This document shows positions 8,304 to 17,189 of a stretch of 64,000 nucleotides of DNA, piece by piece; within the stretch, counting starts at the first letter, position 1, and each line of letters starts with the position of its first letter. The notes under the pieces were generated by a model. It had not been told where the DNA came from. It saw only the letters and a program-made list of their open reading frames with translations, and did not search any database. The stretch is from assembly GCF_000746845.1 (NCBI RefSeq), contig NZ_KN050846.1, forward strand, positions 689,394 to 753,393. Reading direction: 5' to 3'. A program made the position numbers and the translations under genes. The DNA comes from Altibacter lentus. Its GTDB lineage: Bacteria; Bacteroidota; Bacteroidia; Flavobacteriales; Flavobacteriaceae.

Positions 8304-8903
8304 TTATAAATGCCGCTTCTTTAGGGTTTCTTCAATATCTTTCAAACCAAAGCCTTTCGCCTTTAGTAAAATGAGGTAGTGGAATAAGAGATCGGCCCCT
8401 TCATTTAAGAAAGCACTAGCATCATCATCTTTTGCCTCGATCACGACCTCCACCGCTTCCTCTCCTACTTTTTGTGCTATTTTATTGATCCCGGACCGAA
8501 ACAAACTTGATACATACGAATCTTCCTTGTCTACATTCTCCTTTCGATCTTGGATAATGCCTTCCAACGTAGTCAAGAACCCGAACTTAGTCCTGTTTTC
8601 CGCTCCCCAACAAGTCCCGGTTCCTGTATGACATACCGGTCCTTTTGGACGTGCCTGAACCAATAATGTATCGGAATCACAATCCACTGCAAGGGAGACG
8701 AGCTCTAAAAAATTGCCGGACTCTTCTCCTTTTGTCCACAAGCGTTCCTTGCTTCTGCTGTAAAAAGTAACATGCCCACCCTTTTTGGTTGCTTCGTAGG
8801 CTTTTTCATTCATGAAGCCAAGCATTAATACCTGCTGTGTTTCAAAATCTTGTACGATCGCAGGAACAAGTCCGTCTTTGTATTTTTGAAAATCTATTCT
8901 CAT
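8304..8903 (-). CDS. hisIE: Bifunctional phosphoribosyl-AMP cyclohydrolase / phosphoribosyl-ATP pyrophosphatase
   Basis: A 199-residue fusion catalysing steps 2 and 3 of histidine synthesis. The HisI half (about 1-105) has the metal motif DCDSD and the Cys-containing PVCHTGTGTCWG. The HisE half (about 110-199) has the acidic EEAVEVVIEAKD and EGADLLFHYLILL motifs of the MazG-like pyrophosphohydrolase. Start: ATG 8901-8903 (MRIDFQKY) gives the standard N-terminus and a 10-bp gap after hisF; the earlier in-frame ATG would begin inside hisF. It is the last gene of the his operon. Confidence 0.97.
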   Translation of the reverse strand: MRIDFQKYKDGLVPAIVQDFETQQVLMLGFMNEKAYEATKKGGHVTFYSRSKERLWTKGEESGNFLELVSLAVDCDSDTLLVQARPKGPVCHTGTGTCWGAENRTKFGFLTTLEGIIQDRKENVDKEDSYVSSLFRSGINKIAQKVGEEAVEVVIEAKDDDASAFLNEGADLLFHYLILLKAKGFGLKDIEETLKKRHL

Positions 8904-8913
8904 ATCGATATGT

Positions 8914-9669
8914 TTATAAGCGCATCGGGATGCCGGCATCCCGCAACTCTTCTTTTAATGTTTTGATCTCTATTTCTTTAAAATGAAACACGCTGGCCGC
9001 TAAGGCAGCATCTGCCTTTCCCAACTGAAATGCATCCCTGAAATGTTGAATGGTCCCTGCTCCTCCCGAAGCTATAACAGGAATATTGACCACCTTAGAA
9101 AGCTCTGCCAGGGCTTCGTTCGCAAAGCCGTTTTTCGTGCCGTCATGTTCCATGGAGGTGAACAAGATCTCACCGGCACCCAGTGCTTCTACCTTCTTTG
9201 CCCACTCAAAGAGATCCAGGTCAGTCGCTACCTTTCCACCAACCAAATGAACTTTCCACCCACCATCGACGCGTTTGGCATCTATCGCTACGGTTATGCA
9301 CTGAGAACCATAAGCCTCGGCCAGTTCCGAGATAAGTTTTGGATTTTTTACTGCGGAAGAGTTCACAGCGATCTTATCGGCTCCGTTTCGCAACAGCAAC
9401 CGTACGTCCTCGACCGAAGCAATTCCGCCGCCTACCGTGAAGGGAATATTGATAGCTTCAGCAATACGCAACACAAGTTTTGCCAATGTCTTCCGTTCTT
9501 CTTCGGTAGCCGATATGTCCAGAAACACAAGTTCGTCTGCCCCATTTTCAGAATAAAGTGTCGCCAGCTCCACAGGATCCCCGGCATCTCTTAAATTGAT
9601 AAAGTTGACTCCTTTGACGGTACGTCCGTTCTTTATATCCAAACAGGGTATAATTCGTTTTGTTAGCAT
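8914..9669 (-). CDS. hisF: Imidazole glycerol phosphate synthase cyclase subunit
   Basis: A 251-residue (beta/alpha)8 barrel that, with HisH, converts PRFAR and glutamine-derived ammonia to IGP and AICAR. The two catalytic aspartates are visible in [12 protein letters not shown] (Asp11) and [13 protein letters not shown] (about 130). Phosphate-binding glycine motifs ([15 protein letters not shown]) repeat in both halves. Length equals the family norm. Its start overlaps the end of hisA by 7 bp. Confidence 0.98.
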   Translation of the reverse strand: MLTKRIIPCLDIKNGRTVKGVNFINLRDAGDPVELATLYSENGADELVFLDISATEEERKTLAKLVLRIAEAINIPFTVGGGIASVEDVRLLLRNGADKIAVNSSAVKNPKLISELAEAYGSQCITVAIDAKRVDGGWKVHLVGGKVATDLDLFEWAKKVEALGAGEILFTSMEHDGTKNGFANEALAELSKVVNIPVIASGGAGTIQHFRDAFQLGKADAALAASVFHFKEIEIKTLKEELRDAGIPMRL

Positions 9670-10385
9670 TGTATATAGGTTTCTAATTGTGATAGTGTGA
9701 TTCGTCCTTCATAAATTGCCTTTCCTAAAATAGCACCTTCACACCCTATTTCAAACAGTTTTGGTAGATCTTCAAAAGTACTGATACCACCCGAAGCGAT
9801 CAGTTGGATTTCGGGAATCGCGGTAAGGATCTTTCGGTATAAGGAAAACGAGGGACCTGCTAACATCCCGTCTTTGCTAATATCGGTACAGATTACATAG
9901 CGGATACCTTTTTCACTGTAGTTCTTAATAAACGGAATAACTTCTTCTCCCGAAGCTTCTTGCCAACCACTTATTGCTATTTGCTCGTCAAGCGCATCGG
10001 CCCCCAAAATAATACGATCATCCCCGTAACGCCGCAACCAATCCAAAAACAGTTCCGGGTCCTTTACAGCTATACTCCCGCCTGTTACCTGCGAGGCTCC
10101 GCTGTTAAATGCGATCTTCACATCCTCGTCGCTTTTCAAGCCTCCTCCAAAATCGACTTTAAGGGAGGTTTTGGTCGCGATCTGTTCCAGAATACTATGA
10201 TTCACAATATGCTTACTTTTGGCACCATCCAGATCAACCAGATGCAAATGCTGTATCCCATGTGCTTCAAATTGTTTTGCAACTTCCAACGGGTGTTCGT
10301 TATAGATCTTTTTAGTGCTGTAATCGCCTTTTGAGAGTCGCACACATTTTCCATCGATAATATCAATTGCAGGAATGATCCTCAT
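9663..10385 (-). CDS. hisA: ProFAR isomerase
   Basis: A 240-residue (beta/alpha)8 barrel catalysing the Amadori rearrangement of ProFAR to PRFAR. The paired aspartates are in [16 protein letters not shown] (Asp8) and [15 protein letters not shown] (about 127-130). Phosphate loops are VDFGGGLKS and ASGGIST. It is homologous to the neighbouring HisF, as always. It lies 1 bp after hisH and overlaps hisF by 7 bp, which implies translational coupling. Confidence 0.98.
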   Translation of the reverse strand: MRIIPAIDIIDGKCVRLSKGDYSTKKIYNEHPLEVAKQFEAHGIQHLHLVDLDGAKSKHIVNHSILEQIATKTSLKVDFGGGLKSDEDVKIAFNSGASQVTGGSIAVKDPELFLDWLRRYGDDRIILGADALDEQIAISGWQEASGEEVIPFIKNYSEKGIRYVICTDISKDGMLAGPSFSLYRKILTAIPEIQLIASGGISTFEDLPKLFEIGCEGAILGKAIYEGRITLSQLETYIQC

Positions 10386-10386
10386 A

Positions 10387-10968
10387 TTATAATTTTAAGA
10401 AGTTATCTAAAAGCTGCGCTCCGGTCTGCGCACTTTTTTCGGGGTGAAACTGTACCCCGTAAAAGTTATTTTTCTCAATTGCTGCGGCGTATGTCACTCC
10501 ATACTCTGTAAGTGCTACTGCTGCTTTACAAGGAGGCACATAGTAACTGTGTACAAGGTACATAAACTCGTTTTCGGCAATGCTTTCAAACAAAGGGCCT
10601 TTCAAGCTATGTATGGTATTCCATCCCACCTGAGGTACTTTGACCGTAGGTGGGAATCTCACTACCTTTTCTGAAAAAACACCCAAACCTTGGGTATTGC
10701 CTTCTTCTGAAGCTGCACAAAGTAGCTGCATTCCCAAGCAAATGCCCAACACCGGTTGGGTTAGCGAGGGAATTACCTTATCTAATCCGGTAACACGCAG
10801 TTTGTCCATAGCACTCCCGGCAGCGCCCACTCCGGGAAATAAAACCTTATCGGCTGCACGTATTACGTTTGCGTTCCCTGAGAGTACAGCTTCCACGCCT
10901 AAGCGTTTTAAAGCGAATTGAAGGCTCTGTATGTTGCCGGCTCCATAATCTATTATTACAACATTCAT
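10387..10968 (-). CDS. hisH: Imidazole glycerol phosphate synthase glutaminase subunit
   Basis: A 193-residue class I glutamine amidotransferase that feeds ammonia to HisF. The catalytic triad is visible: nucleophile Cys in [11 protein letters not shown] (about 77) and His/Glu in [10 protein letters not shown] (about 174-176). The N-terminus [10 protein letters not shown] is characteristic of HisH. Gaps of 1 bp to hisB and hisA. Confidence 0.98.
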   Translation of the reverse strand: MNVVIIDYGAGNIQSLQFALKRLGVEAVLSGNANVIRAADKVLFPGVGAAGSAMDKLRVTGLDKVIPSLTQPVLGICLGMQLLCAASEEGNTQGLGVFSEKVVRFPPTVKVPQVGWNTIHSLKGPLFESIAENEFMYLVHSYYVPPCKAAVALTEYGVTYAAAIEKNNFYGVQFHPEKSAQTGAQLLDNFLKL

Positions 10969-10969
10969 T

Positions 10970-12106
10970 TTATAGCATTCCTTTAGTTGAAGGCAGTACC
11001 ATTTTTTCGGTATCTCTTTTTACGGCTGCTTTGATCGCCTTGGCAAACGCCTTGAAGATGGCCTCTATCTTGTGGTGCTCATTGGTACCTTCTGCTTTAA
11101 TATTTATATTGGCTTTGGCCCCGTCGCTAAAGGATTTAAAGAAATGAAAGAACATCTCGGTAGGCATTTCTCCAATCATTTCCCTCTTGAATTCAGCATC
11201 CCACACCAACCAATTCCGTCCTCCAAAGTCGATCGCTACTTGCGCCAAGCAATCGTCCATAGGAAGACAAAATCCGTACCGTTCGATCCCTAGTTTATTG
11301 CGCAATGCTTCGGCGAAAACCGTTCCCAATGCAATGGCCGTATCTTCAATAGTGTGGTGCTCGTCTACTTCAAGGTCTCCTATCACTTGAATACTAAGAT
11401 CCATTTGACCATGACGAGCCAACTGATCCAACATGTGGTCAAAGAAGGGTAAGCCTGTATCAATAGCGCTTTCCCCTGTACCATCAAGATTGAGTTCAAT
11501 AGAGATTTTTGTTTCGTTGGTAGTACGTTTTAAAACATCGGTGCGATCCTTTTTCAGTAAGAAAGTATATATCTGTTCCCAATCGTTACTTTCTAAAGCG
11601 ATATAAGGGTTCAGAGCTTCTCGTTTAACCGTGATCTCTGCAGTACCGAGATTAGTTTCATCGTTAATAAAGATCCCTTTTGCGCCCAAATTCTTTGCCA
11701 ACTCAATATCGGTTAAACGGTCTCCTATTACAAACGAATTTTCAAGGTCGTATTCATTTGAAAAATAGTCGGACAGCAACCCTGTGGCCGGTTTTCGGGT
11801 GTTGGCATTCTCGTGGGGAAAGGTGCGGTCAATGAAAACCTTCCTGAACGCAATCCCTTCATTTTCAAAAGAATTGATAATAAAATTATGAACCGGCCAA
11901 AATGTATTTTCAGGAAATGCCTCTGTCCCAAGACCATCCTGATTCGTGATCATTACCAGTTCATAATCAAGCTCTTTGGCAATACGCCCCAATCCGCTAA
12001 AAACCTTCGGATAAAAGATCATCTTATCAAAAGCATCAATCTGTTCGTCCTTTGTTTCTTTAATAATAGTCCCGTCGCGATCTATAAATAGTACTCTCTT
12101 TTTCAT
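10970..12106 (-). CDS. hisB: Bifunctional histidinol-phosphatase / imidazoleglycerol-phosphate dehydratase
   Basis: A 378-residue fusion. Residues 1 to about 165 are a HAD phosphatase with the DxDGT motif ([10 protein letters not shown]) and a later GDRLTD metal motif, which removes phosphate from histidinol phosphate. Residues from about 185 are IGP dehydratase, with the Mn-binding His clusters [22 protein letters not shown] and [17 protein letters not shown]. This domain order matches the enterobacterial and Bacteroidota-type HisB. Gaps of 1 bp to hisC and hisH. Confidence 0.98.
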   Translation of the reverse strand: MKKRVLFIDRDGTIIKETKDEQIDAFDKMIFYPKVFSGLGRIAKELDYELVMITNQDGLGTEAFPENTFWPVHNFIINSFENEGIAFRKVFIDRTFPHENANTRKPATGLLSDYFSNEYDLENSFVIGDRLTDIELAKNLGAKGIFINDETNLGTAEITVKREALNPYIALESNDWEQIYTFLLKKDRTDVLKRTTNETKISIELNLDGTGESAIDTGLPFFDHMLDQLARHGQMDLSIQVIGDLEVDEHHTIEDTAIALGTVFAEALRNKLGIERYGFCLPMDDCLAQVAIDFGGRNWLVWDAEFKREMIGEMPTEMFFHFFKSFSDGAKANINIKAEGTNEHHKIEAIFKAFAKAIKAAVKRDTEKMVLPSTKGML

Positions 12107-12107
12107 G

Positions 12108-13154
12108 TTATAAGGTTTTTAATACAGCTATAAGGTGTTCGTTTTCGGTCTTTGTGCCCACAGTAATGCGTAAGGTGTTTTCGCATAAAGGCTGGGAACT
12201 TCTGTCGCGCACCACCACACCGGCTTTAATCAATTGTTCATATCTCTTGGATGCATCATCTACTTTTGTCAATATAAAATTAGCATCTGATGTATAGACA
12301 TGACTCACAAAATATATGTCAAGTAATTGTTTATATAATATCTCCTTAGCATCTAAAAGACAACTAATTTCATTATTTACCTCATCTGTTTTAAGCAAAC
12401 GATCCATCGCACGTTGCTGCGTAAGTTCATTAACATTATAAGGTGGCTTTATTTTATGTAATACTGCAATGATCGCTTCGGAAGCATAACACATCCCCAA
12501 GCGAATTCCGGCCAAACCATATGCTTTAGAAAGGGTTTGAACGATCACAAGATTTGGAAATTGATCGAGTCTTTTCAACCAGCTTTCCTTTTCGGAAAAA
12601 TCGATATAAGCCTCGTCAATAACTACCAAACCATTAAATGCATTCAACAGCTGTAGAATACATTCTTCAGAAAAACTATTTCCTGTAGGATTGTTTGGAG
12701 AACAAAGGAACAACAATTTGGATCGTTCATCTTGAGCTCCTACTATCTCTTGTACCCTAAGCTCGAAATTTGGAGACAAAAACACTTCTCTGTTCTCAAT
12801 ATCGTTAATCCCTGCCAGAACCTTGTACATTCCGTAGCTGGGTGGCACCGTAATTATATTATCAATCCCCGGCTCACAGAATGCTCTGAAAAGCAGATCC
12901 AACACTTCATCACTTCCGTTTCCTAATAATATTTTAGACGTATGGACGTCCTTTAAACGAGATAAAACCTCCTTTAGATCCTGCTGATATGGGTCCGGAT
13001 AACGATTCACCCCATTGGGATAGGGGTTCTCATTAGCATCCAGAAAAACCATTGGTTCATTTCCTCCTTTAAATTCATCTCTTGCAGACCGATAAGGGTC
13101 TAAGCGGGCGACATTGGAACGCAGGAGTTTTGACATATTAAAACTATCTTTCAT
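12108..13154 (-). CDS. hisC: Histidinol-phosphate aminotransferase
   Basis: A 348-residue fold-type I PLP enzyme that transaminates imidazole acetol phosphate to histidinol phosphate. Motifs are ANENPYPNG near the N-terminus, GNGSDEVLD (phosphate cup), [18 protein letters not shown] and the PLP lysine in [14 protein letters not shown]. Start: ATG 13152-13154 overlaps hisD by 11 bp and gives the family-like [12 protein letters not shown]-terminus; a second ATG six codons downstream is possible. The sequence here is more AT-rich than the flanking his genes. Confidence 0.97.
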   Translation of the reverse strand: MKDSFNMSKLLRSNVARLDPYRSARDEFKGGNEPMVFLDANENPYPNGVNRYPDPYQQDLKEVLSRLKDVHTSKILLGNGSDEVLDLLFRAFCEPGIDNIITVPPSYGMYKVLAGINDIENREVFLSPNFELRVQEIVGAQDERSKLLFLCSPNNPTGNSFSEECILQLLNAFNGLVVIDEAYIDFSEKESWLKRLDQFPNLVIVQTLSKAYGLAGIRLGMCYASEAIIAVLHKIKPPYNVNELTQQRAMDRLLKTDEVNNEISCLLDAKEILYKQLLDIYFVSHVYTSDANFILTKVDDASKRYEQLIKAGVVVRDRSSQPLCENTLRITVGTKTENEHLIAVLKTL

Positions 13155-14436
13155 TTTCCAAGGATTTTAAACGGATGCTTACTGCATTCTTATGCGCTTG
13201 AAGACCTTCTGCCTCTGCCATTCGTTCGATCGCAGGACCAAGTGTACGGATGCCTTCTTTAGTGATTTTCTGAAAGGTCATGTTTTTAAAGAAACTATCC
13301 AAGTTGACACCACTGTATTGACGGGCATAGCCATTGGTTGGAAGTGTATGGTTGGTTCCTGAAGCGTAGTCACCCGCACTCTCGGGGGTGTAATCTCCAA
13401 TAAAAACAGAACCTGCATTCATGATATGCTGTGTAAAGAATGTTTCATCTTTGGCTACTACAATAAAATGTTCCGGACTATAACTGTTGATCAACTGTAA
13501 AGCGGTCTCATTGGAATCCACCAGAATGAGTTTTGAGTTTTCAAGAGCTTGCCGGGCGATCTCTTTCCGAGGCAATACTTCCAATTGCAGAGCCACGGCT
13601 TCCGCTACTTGCTCTATAATGCTACGGGAAGTAGTTACTAAAATCACCTGACTATCTGCACCATGTTCGGCCTGACTAAGGAGATCGGCTGCAACGAAGG
13701 ACGCATTAGCAGTTTGATCTGCAAAAACCAGCAACTCACTGGGGCCTGCCGGCATATCGATAGCAACACCGTACTTAGTAGCCAGCTGTTTGGCTACGGT
13801 CACATACTGATTTCCGGGTCCGAATATCTTGTACACTTTTGGAATGGTTTCAGTTCCAAAGGTCATAGCTCCAATCGCCTGTATACCCCCTACCATGTAG
13901 ATCTCGGAAATACCACACAGTTGAGCGGTGTATAGAATGACCGGAGGCACTTCGCCCTGTGAATTTGGAGGCGTACACAGAATAATCTGCTTACAGCCTG
14001 CGAGGACTGCCGGAACAGCCAGCATCAATATTGTTGAGAACAAAGGTGCAGAGCCACCGGGAATATAGAGGCCTACTTTCTCAATAGGTCTTTTTTCCTG
14101 CCAACAGCTAACTCCGGGTGAAGTTTCAACAAAGATCCTTTCGGTTTTTTGTGCCGCATGGAACTTCGTAATGTTTTCCTTAGCCAGTGCGATCGAATCT
14201 TTAAGCTCTACTGAAATGTTATGTTGTGATTGGTCAATGCGTTCTTCAGAAATGCGAAATGCAGCACACTCAATGCCATCAAAAAGCTGCGTAAATCGAC
14301 GCACAGCACTATCGCCCTTGGCCTTTATTTCAGAAAAAAGTTCGGTTACGGTCGCTTCGATCTCTTTTTGAGATTGTGTGGGACGTTCCAGGATAGAATC
14401 CCATTGGTCTTGTGGTGGATTATAAAAACGTTTCAT
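13144..14436 (-). CDS. hisD: Histidinol dehydrogenase
   Basis: A 430-residue Zn2+- and NAD+-dependent enzyme that oxidises L-histidinol to histidine in two steps. Signatures are YIPGGSAPLFSTILM, FGPGNQYVTVAKQ, LLSQAEHGADSQV (zinc ligands Gln and His), SPEHF and the C-terminal SGTNHTLPTNGYARQYSG. Start: ATG at 14434-14436 (MKRFYNPP), whose A is the last base of the hisG TGA; a start 9 codons upstream would lie inside hisG and is rejected. Confidence 0.98.
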   Translation of the reverse strand: MKRFYNPPQDQWDSILERPTQSQKEIEATVTELFSEIKAKGDSAVRRFTQLFDGIECAAFRISEERIDQSQHNISVELKDSIALAKENITKFHAAQKTERIFVETSPGVSCWQEKRPIEKVGLYIPGGSAPLFSTILMLAVPAVLAGCKQIILCTPPNSQGEVPPVILYTAQLCGISEIYMVGGIQAIGAMTFGTETIPKVYKIFGPGNQYVTVAKQLATKYGVAIDMPAGPSELLVFADQTANASFVAADLLSQAEHGADSQVILVTTSRSIIEQVAEAVALQLEVLPRKEIARQALENSKLILVDSNETALQLINSYSPEHFIVVAKDETFFTQHIMNAGSVFIGDYTPESAGDYASGTNHTLPTNGYARQYSGVNLDSFFKNMTFQKITKEGIRTLGPAIERMAEAEGLQAHKNAVSIRLKSLENER

Positions 14437-15293
14437 CAAGATATCATTTTTTCGATAGGACATACCAGAATTCCTTCGGCCCCGGCTGATTTTAATTCTT
14501 CAATCACATCCCAAAAAACCTCTTGGTTCACCACAGAGTGTATGCTGCTCCATCCCGCGTCTACTAACGGTAGAATGGTTGGGCTCTTGATCCCTGGAAG
14601 GATCTTTGTGATCGCTTCTATGCGGTCGTTGGGTGCGTTCAATAATACATAGCGGAAATCCCGCCCTTTTAATACCGACTGGATCCTGAATTGCAATTTT
14701 TTGAGTATTTGCAACGAATCGTCTGTGATTCTCGGGGAAGCAGCCAGAACCGCCTCGCTCTTAAGAAGGACTTCAACCTCTTTAAGATTGTTCTTGAACA
14801 AGGTGCTGCCACTACTTACAATATCGCAAATAGCATCTGCCAGTCCAATGTTGGGAGCTATTTCCACACTTCCGTTAATAATGTGTAATTCGGCATCAAT
14901 ACCCCGGTCTTGCAAATATTTTTGAGTCGTGACCGGATAGGATGTTGCAATTCGTTTTCCCTGAAGATCCTGAATAGAATCGTATTCAAAGATCTTTGCT
15001 ACGGCCAACGAAACACGGCATTTAGAAAAGCCCAGCCTTTCTGCGATACGAATCCCATTTCCTTTTTCTACCAATAGATTTTCGCCAATGATCGCACAAT
15101 CTACAACCCCATCAATAAGGTATTGCGGGATATCTCCGTTGCGCAAATAATAGATCTCCAGCGGAAAGTTCTTGGCGGGTGCCTTGAGTTGATCCCTGCC
15201 GTTGTCGATGGCGATCCCGCAATCTTTTAGCAGTGCAATCGATTCGTCGTGAAGTCGTCCTGATTTCTGAATCGCAATTTTAAGTTTTTTCAT
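14436..15293 (-). CDS. hisG: ATP phosphoribosyltransferase, long form
   Basis: A 285-residue enzyme that commits PRPP and ATP to histidine synthesis. It begins LKIAIQKSGRLHDES and has the phosphate-binding loop DIVSSGSTLFKNNL. The roughly 75 residues after the catalytic domain form the C-terminal ACT-like regulatory domain of the long HisG type. Such enzymes are feedback-inhibited by histidine and do not need HisZ, and no hisZ is present in the operon. First structural gene after the attenuator. Confidence 0.98.
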   Translation of the reverse strand: MKKLKIAIQKSGRLHDESIALLKDCGIAIDNGRDQLKAPAKNFPLEIYYLRNGDIPQYLIDGVVDCAIIGENLLVEKGNGIRIAERLGFSKCRVSLAVAKIFEYDSIQDLQGKRIATSYPVTTQKYLQDRGIDAELHIINGSVEIAPNIGLADAICDIVSSGSTLFKNNLKEVEVLLKSEAVLAASPRITDDSLQILKKLQFRIQSVLKGRDFRYVLLNAPNDRIEAITKILPGIKSPTILPLVDAGWSSIHSVVNQEVFWDVIEELKSAGAEGILVCPIEKMIS

Positions 15294-15335
15294 TTCTTCA
15301 TTTTTACTGTTTATAAAGTCCCTTGGTTGTAAGGC

Positions 15336-15371
15336 ATAAAAAAACCCGTTTGATTGCTCAAACGGGTTTTT
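15336..15371 (-). terminator. his operon attenuator (terminator hairpin)
   Basis: A perfect 13-bp stem (AAAACCCGTTTGA 15341-15353 with TCAAACGGGTTTT 15358-15370, 4-nt loop) is followed on the minus strand by a run of seven T. It lies between the His-rich leader peptide and hisG, the classical place for a transcription attenuator. Confidence 0.93.
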
Positions 15372-15396
15372 GGATATTGTTAAAAGTTACAAATAC

Positions 15397-15430
15397 CATA
15401 TCACCTCGCGTGAGCGAAGACCGTGATATG
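15397..15430 (-). promoter_or_regulatory. his leader pause hairpin (arm 1:2)
   Basis: CATATCAC (15423-15430, minus strand) can pair with GTGATATG (15397-15404). One arm covers His and Ile codons of the leader peptide and the other covers its stop codon. A ribosome stalled at the His codons would prevent this pairing, as in known his and trp leaders. The matching antiterminator pairing was not resolved by eye. Confidence 0.65.
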
Positions 15431-15454
15431 ATGATGTACATTTAGATTTCTCAT
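15401..15454 (-). CDS. hisL: his operon leader peptide
   Basis: A 17-residue ORF, MRNLNVHHHITVFAHAR, with three consecutive His codons and a fourth near the end (4 of 17). It ends in TGA 30 bp before the attenuator hairpin and 108 bp before hisG. His-tRNA shortage would stall ribosomes at HHH and change RNA folding, so the operon is read through when histidine is scarce. This is inferred from the arrangement, which matches enterobacterial hisL in logic but not in sequence. Confidence 0.88.
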   Translation of the reverse strand: MRNLNVHHHITVFAHAR

Positions 15455-15463
15455 TGTTGGGAA

Positions 15464-15471
15464 CAAATATA
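15464..15471 (-). promoter_or_regulatory. Candidate his operon promoter -7 box (TATATTTG)
   Basis: A perfect TAnnTTTG element on the minus strand, only 9 bp upstream of the leader peptide ATG, so the leader mRNA would have a very short 5' UTR. A TTG lies upstream, but at 14 bp it is closer than the usual 17-23. Confidence 0.6.
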
Positions 15472-15602
15472 GGTAAAATATTGTTCAAAATTCGTTGAAA
15501 AAGATGTGAATGTTTATCAAAATAAAGCCGATTAATTTTTATAGATTTGTTTAAGACCCATTAGTAACCATAATCCATTGTAATACAGACCTCACCCCCG
15601 AA

Positions 15603-16607
15603 ATGAAAAATTTTTTAATTGCATTTGCTGTTTTTTTGGTGTGGTCGTTCTTTGGGTTATGGTTGTATTTCTGGCTTCAGCCCGGTAAGGAAACGGCCAA
15701 AGCAAATTTAAACCCCACTGCAGAACAGCAGGAGAACAAGACTAACGGCGTATCTAATGACTTGTATGAAGACCTTGGTGATTCGATTCTACCCATACAG
15801 TCCATTAAAGATTCCATATTTGTAACCCAGGAGAATCAAAAAGAAATTTCCGAAGCACCGTCGGGTCTAAAGGCGATATCTAATGAAGGCGATATTATAT
15901 TCTTGTTTCCGGAAGGAATAACCATCACGAAGAACAGCGCTCTTTTAAAGATACCGCCAAGCGCTGTCGATTTCAAATACAAACTGAACACCTATTTACT
16001 GGAGCATCCCAACAGAGAGATTCATATTTCGTCTCAGTATAGTGCTTCAGAAGATATACAGTCTCCCAACTTAGGAATCCAGCGAGGGCAGCAATTGAAA
16101 GAAATATTGATCAAAACCGGTATTCCTTCAGAAAGAATCGTTATCAAACCGCACATTAAGTCGATAGAGTTTGATAATAACAATACCTTTAGCAATAGTT
16201 TTACCTTTTTCTTTAAACCTCTGGACACGGCTCGTATCAACGAACTTACCAGTAAAATTCCCGAAAGCAGGATCGCTTATCCTAATTTTACGACCACAGG
16301 AATATTAGTGAACGAGAATTTGCGAACGCTTCTTGCTGAAGTAGTTACTATTGTAAAACAGAATCCCGATATCCAAATGGAGGTGGTAGGACACACCGAT
16401 AATGTTGGAAATGCCAACGACAATTATATCTTAGGTCTCCAATATGCGCGCCAGGTACGTTGGTATTTAATAAATAAAGGCGATATTAGTCCTACTAAAA
16501 TCAAAGCTGTTTCCAAAGGCGAAGCAGAACCCCTCGACACCAACCGAAGCGACGCAGGCAGGGATGCCAACCGAAGAGTGGAGGTTAAATTTTATTTAGA
16601 CAAATGA
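15603..16607 (+). CDS. OmpA-family envelope protein
   Basis: A 334-residue protein with a single N-terminal membrane anchor (about 1-25), a polar linker, and two OmpA-like regions. The first (about 100-200, FPEGITITKNSALLKIP) is degenerate. The second (about 225-334) has the peptidoglycan-binding signature VVGHTDNVGNANDNYILG, RQVRWYLINKG and the final DAGRDANRRVEVKF. It probably sits in the periplasm, anchored to the inner membrane, and binds peptidoglycan. Its stop overlaps the next start (ATGA, 16604-16607), so the two products are coupled. The third gene downstream is a symporter; I recall this trio recurring in Flavobacteriaceae. Confidence 0.92.
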   Translation: MKNFLIAFAVFLVWSFFGLWLYFWLQPGKETAKANLNPTAEQQENKTNGVSNDLYEDLGDSILPIQSIKDSIFVTQENQKEISEAPSGLKAISNEGDIIFLFPEGITITKNSALLKIPPSAVDFKYKLNTYLLEHPNREIHISSQYSASEDIQSPNLGIQRGQQLKEILIKTGIPSERIVIKPHIKSIEFDNNNTFSNSFTFFFKPLDTARINELTSKIPESRIAYPNFTTTGILVNENLRTLLAEVVTIVKQNPDIQMEVVGHTDNVGNANDNYILGLQYARQVRWYLINKGDISPTKIKAVSKGEAEPLDTNRSDAGRDANRRVEVKFYLDK

Positions 16608-17188
16608 CAGACACCACCGAATTCTTAAACCAATTACCGGCTTACAGCGGCATCTTCATCCTTATGTTAAGCACTTTCCTCATTGGTTATTTCGCGTCCT
16701 GGTGGCTCAATAAGTCGAAGTATCGAAAAACTATAAATCGCTTGAAAAAAGAGGTTAATTTACTGCGAACTCCTTCCAACGTACATGATATAGAGACCAT
16801 TTTTACTGAAATTCGTCCAAAGATCATCGAGGTAGTGAAGGAAACTCAAGAAGAGAACAAACATGCCGCTGCCGCTGCACCCGCTCCCGAGAAAATCATG
16901 GAAAAGGCACGCACAAGCTATGTGACCTACACCAAATCGGCTCCTGAACTAAATTTTGACAATTTTGGATACGCCGATGCTTCGGAACGAAGCGATCTAA
17001 CCAAGATCAACGGGATTGGCCCTTATATCGAGCAGAAACTAAACGAAATAGGCATTTACACCTTCGAACAAATAAGCAGACTGGAAGATGAAGACATTCG
17101 TACCATTACAGAGCTCATAGATTTCTTCCCCGGCCGAATAGAGCGCGATAACTGGGTAGGACAAGCCAAAGCTTTAAAAGTATACTAA
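16604..17188 (+). CDS. Membrane-anchored helix-hairpin-helix protein
   Basis: A 194-residue protein with one N-terminal transmembrane helix (about 13-35), a basic stretch and coiled region, a low-complexity Ala/Pro linker (HAAAAAPAPEK) and a C-terminal helix-hairpin-helix domain (DLTKINGIGPYIEQKLNEIG, then ISRLEDEDI and FPGRIERDNWVGQA). The latter resembles the HhH region found in predicted 5' nuclease-like and NuoE-associated proteins, but no nuclease residues are evident. Orientation would place the HhH domain in the cytosol or periplasm depending on topology, which is unresolved. It overlaps the OmpA-like gene by 4 bp and is followed 1 bp later by the symporter gene. Confidence 0.88.
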   Translation: MTDTTEFLNQLPAYSGIFILMLSTFLIGYFASWWLNKSKYRKTINRLKKEVNLLRTPSNVHDIETIFTEIRPKIIEVVKETQEENKHAAAAAPAPEKIMEKARTSYVTYTKSAPELNFDNFGYADASERSDLTKINGIGPYIEQKLNEIGIYTFEQISRLEDEDIRTITELIDFFPGRIERDNWVGQAKALKVY

Positions 17189-17189
17189 T

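Noticed and set aside
9043..9594. 183-codon plus-strand ORF opposite hisF
   Set aside because: Antisense to a well conserved gene, no motif and no promoter.
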